Part shown: in pieces, positions 16,013 to 23,785 of the stretch
Numbering within the stretch: position 1 is the first letter of the stretch
Layout of the letters: each line of letters opens with the position of its first letter
Assembly (NCBI GenBank): GCA_030612835.1
Contig: JAUWND010000008.1
Coordinates: 1-34,025, forward strand
Origin: Candidatus Methanophagales archaeon
GTDB lineage: Archaea; Halobacteriota; Syntropharchaeia; Alkanophagales; Methanospirareceae
Direction of reading: 5' to 3'
Length of the DNA stretch: 34,025 nt
Made by a program: the position numbers and the translations under genes
The notes under the pieces: generated by a model
The model's input: only the letters and a program-made list of their open reading frames with translations
The model's database searches: none
Told to the model about the DNA's origin: nothing

Positions 16013-16479
16013 CTTGACAATGTCAGATTAACCGCAGAGTTCACAGAGAGCGCAGAGGATATAGAGAGGAGGTATTTGTTTTGTATAGCTCAGTAAAAAT
16101 TCCAAGCACCAAGCATCAAATTACAAACAAATTCCAAGCACCAAATTCAAATTTATAAACTCATTTGGATTTTTTCAATATCAAACTAAAGATTTCCAGA
16201 TCATACCGTTTTGAATTTTGGTTTTTGGTCATTAGGATTTGTTTGAGATTTGGTGCTTGTAATTTGAGATTTTCGCTCTATACAAATACGAGAGGAGATA
16301 TGTCCTAATAATTTATCTCCTTCACAACCTGAACCAATTTTATTACCCAATGATTACATATGTTGGTAGAAAGTTACCAATACATAACGTTTGGAAATAA
16401 CAATCTGCACATACATGAAATTTTCTCTGCGAACTCAGCGTTCTCTGCGGTAAATGAAATTTAAGGTGACATTGTCAAG
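16013..16479. mobile_element. Outer 467-bp palindromic element with CTTGACAATGTCA ends
   Basis: CTTGACAATGTCA (16013-16025) and its exact inverse TGACATTGTCAAG (16467-16479) form 13-base ends. Next come arms related to AACCGCAGAGTTCACAGAG on the left and AACTCAGCGTTCTCTGCGG on the right, which pair in inverse. The middle is interrupted by a GTATTTG-family element with an exact target duplication, so the outer element was there first. Its right end is flush with the stop codon of purM (16480-16482). No coding capacity and no clear target duplication of its own were seen. Confidence 0.75.
16072..16289. mobile_element. GTATTTG-family MITE, copy D (218 bp), nested
   Basis: The element starts GTATTTGTTTTGTATAGCT and ends CTATACAAATAC, and is flanked on both sides by the perfect 8-base duplication GAGAGGAG (16064-16071 and 16290-16297). 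Its body differs from other copies: ATTCCAAGCACCAAG... on the left pairs with ...GATTTGGTGCTTGTAAT on the right. The tips are thus shared while the interior is unrelated, which shows that the ends are what is mobilised. Confidence 0.85.
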
Positions 16480-17568
16480 CTAATATCTATAGAATTGACC
16501 GTTTTGCCCACATAATTTCGCAGGTTTTATTATAACTTTCTTATCGGGGTCTTTAACAACATAGCCAAGTCTAAAAGCATCCACTTTATGCCTGCCCGCG
16601 ATTTCAATAGCCACTTCTGCTTCTTGCTCCGGTAATATTACGCAAAATCCTATACCCATGTTATATACCCTAAACATCTCTTCATCAGTGACATTGCCAC
16701 GTTTTTGTAATAGTGTAAAAATTGGCGGTGTTTCCGGCAGATACTCTATTACAAAACCCACATCTGATTTGACCCTGGTTAGATTTAAGAACCCGTCACC
16801 CGTGATATGCATTAACGCCTTTATATCTAAATTAGAATTTATCATCTCCATAATCTCAGGGACATAGATATGCGTTGGCTCCAACAGTTCCGCTCCGATT
16901 GTTTTTTCTAAGACATCAAAATACTCATCAATAGCACCTGTTTTCAAAAAGATATGACGGGCTAAGCTCAAGCCATTACTATGGATACCACTACTGCTTA
17001 GACCTATGATTACATCTTTCTCCTGGATATTCGCCCCTACGATTACTTTATCAAGAGAAACCGTGCCAACCGCGGTGCCTACTAGATCAAACTCGCGATT
17101 CTTTCGCACTCCCTTCACCATATCTTTTACAATCGCTATTTCACCACCCGGAATAGTTATATTGGCTATTTCTGCACCCTTGAGAAGCCCTTTACCTATT
17201 TCTTCCAGCAATTCCGGATCCGGTTCACAAAGGGCGATATAATCAACCAGAGAGATAGGTTCTGCACCCACACAGAGGATGTCATTAACATTCATCGCAA
17301 TGCAGTCTATTCCGACAGTATCGTATTTATCCATCATTTGAGCGATGAGTATTTTCGTTCCCACACCATCGGTTGCGACTGCTAAACCTGACCCATGTCC
17401 AATATCGATCACATTCGCAAAATACCCTATGCCTAGCTTCACTGAACCTATATCTGTTCTAAAGGTAAGGCTTCGTCCCACATGATCGAGTAGTCGGTTT
17501 AATCCAATGCTCACTTTCGCTGTGTCAACTCCCGCTTTTGTATATGTAACACTCTCTTGCGTTTTCAT
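16480..17568 (-). CDS. purM: Phosphoribosylformylglycinamidine cyclo-ligase (AIR synthetase)
   Basis: PurM closes the imidazole ring of purine precursors, making aminoimidazole ribonucleotide from FGAM with ATP. The 362-residue protein has YTKAGVDTAKVSIGLNRLLD at the start, the ATP and metal region LAVATDGVGTKILIAQ (about residues 63-78), GIDCIAMNVNDILCVGAEP (about 86-104) and the late HITGDGFLNLTRV. Length and motif order fit archaeal PurM. ATG 17568 is divergent from the core metE gene. The stop abuts a palindromic element. Confidence 0.94.
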   Translation of the reverse strand: MKTQESVTYTKAGVDTAKVSIGLNRLLDHVGRSLTFRTDIGSVKLGIGYFANVIDIGHGSGLAVATDGVGTKILIAQMMDKYDTVGIDCIAMNVNDILCVGAEPISLVDYIALCEPDPELLEEIGKGLLKGAEIANITIPGGEIAIVKDMVKGVRKNREFDLVGTAVGTVSLDKVIVGANIQEKDVIIGLSSSGIHSNGLSLARHIFLKTGAIDEYFDVLEKTIGAELLEPTHIYVPEIMEMINSNLDIKALMHITGDGFLNLTRVKSDVGFVIEYLPETPPIFTLLQKRGNVTDEEMFRVYNMGIGFCVILPEQEAEVAIEIAGRHKVDAFRLGYVVKDPDKKVIIKPAKLCGQNGQFYRY

Positions 17569-17661
17569 TCTTCACTAACCTAACCTAATATAATCTAATG
17601 CGAAGATAAAGATTATAATGATAAATATATCTATAATTAATGATAGTAGAAATGACAAGAA
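17569..17661. promoter_or_regulatory. Divergent promoter between purM and core metE
   Basis: The 93-base A/T-rich gap holds ATAAATATATCTATAAT from 17621, about 28-35 bases before ATG 17662, a likely TATA element for the plus strand. Several TATAAT-like words near 17590 could serve purM. No Shine-Dalgarno motif precedes either start. Confidence 0.4.
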
Positions 17662-18708
17662 ATGAAAAGCGCTTTATTTGACGATATTGGTAGTTATCCA
17701 CTGCCTGAAGGAAGAACGAAAGAATGGATGAAATCCGCCTTTGCTAATCCGGAACCACACAAAGATGAGCTCTACGAGATAATAATAGGGTCAATGTGGC
17801 AGAAGATAAACGCAGGTGTAGAAGTCCCTAATTATCCGCAGTTTCAGAATATGATTACTCAGTTTAGCGAGTACATCATGGACGATGGACGAACAGAAGC
17901 GCCACTGCTAATAAAAGAAGAAGAGGCGAAGATGGTCGAAATGGATGCCTTAGCCGAACTGGCAGTGGAGTACAAGGAGAAGGAAGGTAAAAAGTTAGGA
18001 GTCCGAATTTGTGTCACAGGTCCGATAGAGCTATATTATAACCTATTCACGCCACCGGTGTATATGGACATGTTATCGCCCCTCGCGGAATCAGTAGGCC
18101 GATTCATAAAACATGCGGTAGAAGGAGCGCAGAACTACGACGTTGTTTGTGTCTCTATAGACGAGCCAAGCATGGGCTTAGATCCGCGTATAGAAGAGGA
18201 AGGTATAATTACCGCACTTGAACTCGCTTCTGAATATGCTTTCCGATCGGGCATTGATACACAAATACACCTCCACTCACCCATTTTTTATGAGACCGTG
18301 TGCCAGGTAGAAGGGATAAACGTGATAGGGATGGAATCAGCAGCGAATCCGTCTCTTTTAGCTCTTATAGATAAAGAGCAACTAGAGAAATACGATAAAT
18401 TCCTGCGCATTGGTGTTTCAAGAACAGATATACTCAGCATGGCTGCGGAATATGATGAACTACATCATACAAATGCATTTAAAGATAAGGGCGTTTTGGA
18501 AACCATAGTTAACGAATATAACAGCCCTGACAATGTGAAGAAGCGGCTGGAGAAAGTTTTTGACATCTTTGGTGACCGAATAAAATATGTGGGTCCCGAC
18601 TGTGGCTTGGGTTCTTTCCCCAATCAGGAACTGGCATATTTGGTCTTGAAAAATACCGCTGCTGGGCTAAAAGCGTTTTATAGCGGTAAGGATAGCGATA
18701 GCGAATGA
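17662..18708 (+). CDS. Core MetE-type methyltransferase (UROD/MetE fold)
   Basis: The 348-residue protein corresponds to the catalytic C-terminal barrel of cobalamin-independent methionine synthase, the stand-alone core MetE form of archaea, thought to take methyl groups from a corrinoid protein and not from folate. Visible are DIGSYPLPEGRTKEWMK, CVTGPIELYY, VCVSIDEPSMGL and YVGPDCGLGSFP near residue 310. The zinc set looks altered: His in IHLHSP aligns with the first ligand, but the next ligand, Cys in E. coli MetE, is His here; Glu in GMESA and Cys in PDCGL are kept. It overlaps mfnE by four bases (ATGA). Methionine synthesis is likely; another thiol acceptor is possible. Confidence 0.8.
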   Translation: MKSALFDDIGSYPLPEGRTKEWMKSAFANPEPHKDELYEIIIGSMWQKINAGVEVPNYPQFQNMITQFSEYIMDDGRTEAPLLIKEEEAKMVEMDALAELAVEYKEKEGKKLGVRICVTGPIELYYNLFTPPVYMDMLSPLAESVGRFIKHAVEGAQNYDVVCVSIDEPSMGLDPRIEEEGIITALELASEYAFRSGIDTQIHLHSPIFYETVCQVEGINVIGMESAANPSLLALIDKEQLEKYDKFLRIGVSRTDILSMAAEYDELHHTNAFKDKGVLETIVNEYNSPDNVKKRLEKVFDIFGDRIKYVGPDCGLGSFPNQELAYLVLKNTAAGLKAFYSGKDSDSE

Positions 18709-19334
18709 AAATAGTAAAACTAGGTGGCAGCTTACAAGAAAAAGGAAGAGAACTCATACGGTTTCTTAGCGATTATGCAGAGACGAAAAACCATACTGTT
18801 ATTATAATCCCAGGCGGCGGTCATTTTGTAAAGCGGATAAAAGAACTCTCAGAGCAAGAGGTTATCTCCGATGATGCTGCGCATTGGATGGCGGTTCTTG
18901 GTATGCACCAATACGGTTTTTACCTCGCAGATGGTAGTGGAACAGAAATAGTTGAGAGCATGGAAGAACTCCGCAATGTGGTGCATATAGGCGTATTATT
19001 GCCATATACTCTTCTGAAGGCGGATGATTCCTTACCGCATACGTGGAATGTCACATCAGATACGATAGCCGCATTTGTCGCAAATAAAGTAGGCGAAAAG
19101 AGCTTCATAAAACTAACCGATGTGGATGGACTAATGGATGATAAGGGGCTTTTGGTAAGACAGATTCATGCAAAGGCGATGATAAAGAACGTGCGTACCG
19201 GCTGTGTAGACGCGGAACTGCCGCTATTTTTAATGCAGAATGAAATGAGTTGCGTGATTGTGAATGGCAACTTCACAGAGCGAATAATAGCGGTAATATC
19301 GGGAAAAGAAACGGACTGCACAAAGATCTTATAA
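18705..19334 (+). CDS. mfnE: [5-(aminomethyl)furan-3-yl]methyl phosphate kinase (MfnE-like)
   Basis: The 209-residue amino-acid-kinase-fold protein matches MfnE, which phosphorylates the furan phosphate to a diphosphate during methanofuran synthesis, the C1 carrier of the first methanogenesis step. Seen are MKIVKLGGSL (phosphate loop), IIIPGGGHFVKRIKEL, DDAAHWMAVLGMHQYG (about residues 56-71), LPHTWNVTSDTIAAFVA (about 108-124) and FIKLTDVDGLMD. The short length and lack of an ACT domain set it apart from aspartokinase and acetylglutamate kinase. It is translationally coupled to the core metE gene. The downstream gap is filled by nested repeats. Confidence 0.82.
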   Translation: MKIVKLGGSLQEKGRELIRFLSDYAETKNHTVIIIPGGGHFVKRIKELSEQEVISDDAAHWMAVLGMHQYGFYLADGSGTEIVESMEELRNVVHIGVLLPYTLLKADDSLPHTWNVTSDTIAAFVANKVGEKSFIKLTDVDGLMDDKGLLVRQIHAKAMIKNVRTGCVDAELPLFLMQNEMSCVIVNGNFTERIIAVISGKETDCTKIL

Positions 19335-19364
19335 CTCAAAATTCACAAGAAAAAATAAATTGTG

Positions 19365-19646
19365 GACACAGATTAAAGTACACTAAAACTTTTTAGAAAA
19401 AAGGTATTTGTATAGCTAATCTTAAAAACCACGAGATTCCACAAGATTAACACAAGAAATTAAGGCTAATAGGGATGGGATAGCCAATAGTTTATTAAAA
19501 CCCGATTACTATTATTGTTTTCTCGTGAAAATCTGTGTAATCTTGTGGTTTGCTAAACAAATACGAAAAAAAGTTTTATCAAAAGCCAATTTCTTTGGTA
19601 AAGTTTTTAAAACTTTTTTAAAGAAAGGTTTGTGTAAATCTGTGTC
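19365..19646. repeat. Outer palindromic repeat around MITE copy E
   Basis: GACACAGATTAAAG near 19365 and CTTTGGTAAAG...GTAAATCTGTGTC ending at 19646 contain inverted arms (GACACAGATT and AATCTGTGTC). A/T-rich arms with AAAACTTTTT and its complement follow inward. The GTATTTG-family element at 19404-19564 sits in the middle and splits it. The gap 19335-19712 holds these repeats plus the promoter of the zinc-ribbon gene. Confidence 0.55.
19404..19564. mobile_element. GTATTTG-family MITE, copy E (161 bp)
   Basis: The ends are GTATTTGTATAGCT and AGTTT-like GCTAAACAAATAC in inverse. The flanks are GAAAAAAG (left, 19396-19403) and GAAAAAAAG (right, from 19565), a near-perfect target duplication differing by one A. 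The body has AACCACGAGATTCCACAAG and CTTGTGGTTT arms, and a core shared with copies G and H but in reverse orientation (GGGATGGGATAGCCAATAG). Confidence 0.8.
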
Positions 19647-19666
19647 TTAAAGAGAAGGAAGTTATA

Positions 19667-19707
19667 CTTTATATACAATAAATAAAAACATAAGATAAAG
19701 GAGGTGA
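19667..19707 (+). promoter_or_regulatory. TATA box and strong Shine-Dalgarno of the zinc-ribbon gene
   Basis: CTTTATATACA at 19667-19677 is a good TATA element, and GGAGGTGA at 19700-19707 is a near-ideal ribosome-binding site five bases before ATG 19713. The strong site stands out against the leaderless genes of the window and suggests high expression. Confidence 0.6.
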
Positions 19708-19712
19708 TAGTC

Positions 19713-19865
19713 ATGTGTAGTGTTGGCGGTACCGACTTTGAATTTGAGAGAGAGGAGATAGAAGTAGAACGATACAAGTGCAGTGACTGCGGAAATAAAT
19801 TTGATGCAATGGGCGAGAAAGTTGTCTGTCCGTCATGTCGGTCGGAAAATGTAGTGAAAGCGTGA
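19713..19865 (+). CDS. 50-residue zinc-ribbon protein
   Basis: This short gene encodes 50 residues. An acidic N-terminus (EFEREEIEVER) is followed by YKCSDCGNKFDAMG and VVCPSCRSENV, two CxxC knuckles that should bind one zinc ion. Similar tiny ribbon proteins occur in methanogens with unknown function. The strong Shine-Dalgarno, the TATA box and the 13-base spacing to the next gene support a real two-gene operon. Confidence 0.75.
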   Translation: MCSVGGTDFEFEREEIEVERYKCSDCGNKFDAMGEKVVCPSCRSENVVKA

Positions 19866-19878
19866 AAGAGTAGCTGGC

Positions 19879-20343
19879 ATGATAAGTTTAAGCAGTAATG
19901 AGATGCTGCTGGTGCTTGGTAATAGCGGCACTGTAGCGGTAGTTAAGGTGGGAGTGCAGAGGCAGTTCTTCGTTGATACGCCAGAAAGGGAGATTGTATT
20001 GGCGATGGGGCCGGATGAATTGCTTGTAGCTTCTGGCTTTGGCACTGGCGAAGAGATAGTAAAAGGGTTGAGGTGCGTGCTATACATGATAAGGGAATTG
20101 AACTCGCCATTGATTGTATTGCCAAAGAACCATCCTGCATCTGCGCGCCTTAAAATGGTGTTAGCTGCGGGCAAGCGAATTGTCTTGAGCTGTGATATTA
20201 CCCCGGGTACGCATCCCGAGCAGCATTTACTCTGTGCTATGAATGAGTTCGACGGCGCAGAGATTCTAGGCGTTGAAGGTGGTGTAGAGCTAAAAGGGCT
20301 GGAATGGGCGAAATATGAGAGAAGGGGTTTTTCAGCGTTGTGA
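19879..20343 (+). CDS. Conserved archaeal protein of unknown function
   Basis: The 154-residue soluble protein has alternating strands and helices. Distinct segments are VLAMGPDELLVASGFGTGEEI, the LIVLPKNHPASARLKMVL stretch (about residues 76-93), and SCDITPGTHPEQHLLCA (about 103-119), whose Cys, Asp and two His could form a metal or active site. I recall similar sequences in methanogens but cannot name the family. An alternative start is ATG 19903. It follows the zinc-ribbon gene in the same operon; a MITE copy begins 16 bases after its stop. Confidence 0.65.
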   Translation: MISLSSNEMLLVLGNSGTVAVVKVGVQRQFFVDTPEREIVLAMGPDELLVASGFGTGEEIVKGLRCVLYMIRELNSPLIVLPKNHPASARLKMVLAAGKRIVLSCDITPGTHPEQHLLCAMNEFDGAEILGVEGGVELKGLEWAKYERRGFSAL

Positions 20344-20358
20344 TGTTTTAAATTCTTG

Positions 20359-20530
20359 GTATTTGTATAGCTAACTAAAAAAACCACGAGATTTCACAAG
20401 ATTAACACAAGAACTTGGGATTATCAGGGTATAAAGTAGTTACTAGTGTACAGAAGCCATGTTAGTATTATTCTTTTTCTCGTGGAAATCTGTGCAATCT
20501 TGTGGTTATAAAAAGGAGCTAAACAAATAT
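20359..20530. mobile_element. GTATTTG-family MITE, copy F (172 bp)
   Basis: It starts GTATTTGTATAGCT and ends AGCTAAACAAATAT, with the last base changed from the expected C. The internal arms AACCACGAGATTTCACAAG and CTTGTGGTT are present, and the core (reverse of AATCCCAAGTTCTTGTG) matches copy A. No 8-base target duplication is visible, so the copy is older or its flank was altered. It separates the conserved unknown gene from the sensor pseudogene. Confidence 0.75.
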
Positions 20531-20544
20531 CTTTTTTATCACGT

Positions 20545-21788
20545 TCATGCCTTTCCCCTCTTCTCTCTAATATCCATCGCCTCTTCCCTTAATTTTTTAA
20601 AGTATTCGGTCTCAGTGATCTCAGAAACAGCTTTTTTGTCTTCTCGCGATTTATCGTAATCTCAAGCATCTTTACTTTATTCTCCAAATTCCGGCTGTAT
20701 TTCTCCAATCGCTCAATCTCAAGTTCCTTTATCCTCGTCTCTTTCTCTACAAGTGCTTTCGTATACCCCTTCAAGTCAGATGCCATCTTATTAAACGAAT
20801 TTGCAAGCTCTTCGAGCTCGTCTCCGGTCTTCACTTCGACCCGATAGTCAAGGTCTCCGCCACCTATGACTTCAGAACCCTTTTTGAGTGCCAAGATTGG
20901 CTTCGTGATTAGCCTCGCAAGCAAAGCAGTAATCCCAAAGACCGCGAGAAGTATAATAATGAAGATGACAGTGAAGCTCTTTTGCATATTATTTGTTTGC
21001 CTGTTGATATGTTCACAGGTATCTTGTGTTGCCGAGATTATTTTGCTCTTCGTGGTTAATGCAGGTGCTATTATCTCCTCAACTGGCATCACTATACCCA
21101 CGCTCCAATTTGCACATGTAATGGGTGCGTAAGCGATATCTTTCTCTCCGTCCTCAAAGCTGCATTTGGCGATTCCTGTATTCCCTGTAGTTATATTCTC
21201 TGCTATCGCCGCCAATTCTGTGCTATCGCTGAGAAGTAAATTCTCCGTTTCAAAAGATTCATCCCCGCTTTTATCTTCGCCCGACAATCTCGGGTGGGCA
21301 ACAACCTCGCCCTTATTATCTATCAAAAAAGCATATCCAAGTTCGCCAACCTGCGTGTTGATAATCTGTTGATTAATTGTCTCTGTGGTCACATCGGCTC
21401 CAATCACGCCAATTAAATTATGTTCTGAGTCATAGACAGGTTTTGAGCAGGTGACCATTAATTCACCAGTAAGGACATCAATATAGGGTTCTGACCAGCC
21501 AATATCGCCCGTTTCTTTTGCTCTCTTATACCATACGCGAACTCTGTGGTCAAAGGAATGACTTATCCCAGACGCCCAGGGATACAACAAGAGTATGCCA
21601 GATTCTGTTCCAATATAGATCCATGCCACATTTTGATCGTTAGCATAAATATGTATAAAAATATTGTCTAAGTTACTCGATAGATTCAATTCTTCTCTCA
21701 CTGCATCCACAGCGACATCTGGTGCCAGCACATAAACAGAAGTCGCATACACGTCATCAGGTTCCTCTTCTTGAGAATAAAGATGCAC
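20545..21788 (-). pseudogene. dCACHE-HAMP sensor protein, 5'-truncated and frame-shifted
   Basis: The main frame (20589-21788, 399 residues) holds most of an extracellular double-CACHE sensor (WIYIGTESGILLLYPW; KPVYDSEHNLIGVIGADV; GYAFLIDNKGEVVAHPRL), one membrane span (SFTVIFIIILLAVFGITALL), a HAMP domain (ITKPILALKKGSEVIGGG...) and a coiled coil. The N-terminal signal/membrane helix expected of the family is missing, because the gene begins just where an IS remnant starts. Near the 3' end a six-A run (20632-20637) shifts the frame; reading one base back gives AVSEITETEYFKKLREEA and ends at 20545, a tail typical of such proteins. There is no kinase or methyl-accepting domain. Probably dead. 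Confidence 0.72.
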
Positions 21789-21851
21789 AAATTGAGTCCC
21801 AAAGCGCTAAAAGCGTAAAGTTTATATGTTGTTATTGATATAATTATATAC

Positions 21852-22395
21852 CTGAAGTCATTAATCGATTTTGCACTTAATGAGGAGTATGAGCGAGTAA
21901 AACAGCTTGGAGACAGGCTAATGGAGATCGAATCAGTAATTGACTGGGAAGCTTTTCGTCTAATTTAGAGTGGGAGAAATGTATGAGAACAGGAGCGAGC
22001 GAGGCGGCAGACCAAACATCGATGAGGTGTTAATGGTCAAGCTGTTAGTGCTTCAGCAGTGGCATGGCCTATCAGATCCAGAACTCGAAAAGCAGGTTAC
22101 TGATAGGATCTCGTTCAGGAAGTTTCTTGTATTTCCAGCAGTTATCCCTGATTTTACCACGGTCTGGTATTTCAGGGAGCGATTAGCGAAAACAGGTAAA
22201 GACCGAGCAATATGGGAGGAACTCCAGAGACAACTCGATTCCATGGGTCTAAAAGTAAAGTGTGGCGTAGTCCAAGATGCGACTTTTATTACTTCTGATC
22301 CTGGACATGCTAAGGCGGATACACCGCGAGGAGACGAAGCAAAGACGAGGAGAAGCAAGGATGGCACATGGGCAAAGAAAGGCAGTAAATCGTGA
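21852..22395 (+). pseudogene. IS5-type transposase fragment
   Basis: The frame from 21852 reads SLIDFALNEEYERVKQLGDR and SVIDWEAFR, then stops at 21964. The next frame (21970-22395) continues with ERGGRPNIDEVLMVKLLVLQ, SFRKFLVFPAVIPDFTTVWY and VVQDATFITSDPGHAKADTP, which contains the first catalytic Asp region of IS5-family DDE transposases. A frameshift near 21960 separates the halves. The protein breaks off after GTWAKKGSKS, where IS5 relatives continue into the second half of the domain, so the C-terminal two catalytic residues are gone. It is joined directly to a different transposase. Confidence 0.78.
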
Positions 22396-23547
22396 TGGAC
22401 AGAATATCATATTCAAGAAACTTGCAGATATGAGCAATCAACTTGTTTATGACTTGAGTTCCATGTTCTCACGTTCTATGAGCATAAATCAGGCTGAGAA
22501 GGGATATAATAAGAATAAGATACAGGTACCCCAGATAAATCTCGCTCTACTGTGTAGCGCGGACACAGGCTTGCCTACAATGATTCGCTCTCTCCCTGGC
22601 AGTGTGAAGTGAATGACATAAAAACGCTCTATTACTCGATAAATGAACTCGATATTGAAGGGAAGGTCCTCATACTTGATAGGGGGTTCTTCTCTGACGG
22701 CACAATAAAGTTTTTAGGCGGTAAGAAGGGTAAGAAAATCTCCTACGTGCTCCCGGCAAAGAGGAATAGCCGTTATTATGATAATCGTATCCACTTCACC
22801 GAATACTTTTCCTACCACGGTCGTTTGATAAGGTGTGGAAAACGGAAATACAACGATTTTTACCTCTACCTCTTTGAGGACCAGGATCTTAAACTGGAAG
22901 AACAGAAGACGCTGTACAGGAAATTAGAGGAGCGCAAGATTGACAAGGAAAAATTTGGTATTTGTTTAGCTCCTTTTTATAACCACCCGATTACACAGAT
23001 TTTCACGAGAAAACGATAATAGTAATCAGGTTTTAATAAACTATTGGCTATCTCATCCATATTAACCTTAATTTCTTGTGTTAATCTTGTGGAATCTCGT
23101 GGTTTTTAAGATTAGCTATACAAATACAAAATTTGATGTTGACCAGAAGAGAGCAGGGAAGATCCTTATTGTTTCAGATATGGATGTAGAGAAGCAGGAA
23201 ATTTATCTGCTCCTCAAGAAGCGAGAAGTGGTTGAGAAGATGTTTGACACTTACAAAACGGTGCTTAATGCGGACAAGCTCTATCTGCAGAACGATGAAA
23301 GTGTCTTTGGGCACGTATTCATCGCATTTCTTTCTCTTTATATCCACTGTAAGTTGGAACAGCACTTAAAGAACGCGAAACTCAATCATAAGTTCACTCC
23401 GATTGATCTGCTATACAAATTTAGAACAGCAAGGTCTACCATCTTGAAATACGTGGGCGCGGCATTATCTCTGAGGTTCCAAAGAAGGTGATGGACCGGG
23501 ATGAAGCACTTGGATTGCTTATGTACCCTAAAACGATTCGAAGTTAA
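22396..23547 (+). pseudogene. IS1634-type transposase fragment, split by a MITE
   Basis: Three frames together cover the catalytic part of an IS1634/IS4-type DDE transposase: NQLVYDLSSMFSRS with the first Asp, PQINLALLCSADTGLPTMIR, then KVLILDRGFFSDGTIKFLGG (second Asp) and KKREVVEKMFDTYKTVLN (the Glu). The N-terminal region is missing at the junction with the IS5 fragment. Lesions: a duplicated GTGAA at 22604-22613 shifts the frame; the 170-bp MITE with its 8-base duplication interrupts DKEKF/DVDQK; and a one-base shift near 23455 precedes the tail IISEVPKKVMDRDEALGLL, which ends at TAA 23545-23547. Not functional. Confidence 0.82.
22958..23127. mobile_element. GTATTTG-family MITE, copy G (170 bp), inside a transposase gene
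   Basis: The ends GTATTTGTTTAGCT and AGCTATACAAATAC are inverted repeats (one mismatch), flanked by perfect duplications AAAATTTG at 22950-22957 and 23128-23135. Removing the element and one duplication restores the frame GAC AAG GAA AAA TTT GAT GTT GAC CAG of the transposase. This fixes the element borders to the base and shows transposition into an existing gene. It carries no coding sequence. Confidence 0.93.
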
Positions 23548-23619
23548 GGTTTAAAATGACTGCATCTAGAAGGGCCTTTAGACATATACCCTTATCTCGT
23601 ATGTTTCAATAAAATCAAA

Positions 23620-23785
23620 GTATTTGTTTAGCAAACCACAAGATTACACAGATTTTCACGAGAAAACAATAATAGTACTCATGTTTTAATAAACTATTGG
23701 CTATCCCATCCATACGAGGTTAACCTTAATTTCTTGTGTTAATCTTGTGGAATCTCGTGGTTTTTAAGATTAGCTATACAAATAC
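23620..23785. mobile_element. GTATTTG-family MITE, copy H (166 bp)
   Basis: It has the same ends as copy G, flanked by perfect duplications AAATCAAA (23612-23619 and 23786-23793). Its core is nearly the same as copy G (TTTTAATAAACTATTGGCTA and TTAACCTTAATTTCTTGTG), with a short insertion around ACGAGG. It lies 72 bases after the end of the IS1634 fragment and is part of the gap 23548-24003. Confidence 0.92.

Noticed and set aside
15964-16044. N-terminal extension of chorismate synthase to 16044
   Set aside because: The extra 27 residues read through the TATA box and into the palindromic element; MSGNSFGK at 15963 is the normal family start.
6899-23785. Recurring 30-base repeats as a CRISPR array
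   Set aside because: Copies are kilobases apart, in both orientations, with inverted ends and target duplications; there is no regular spacer pattern and no cas gene.
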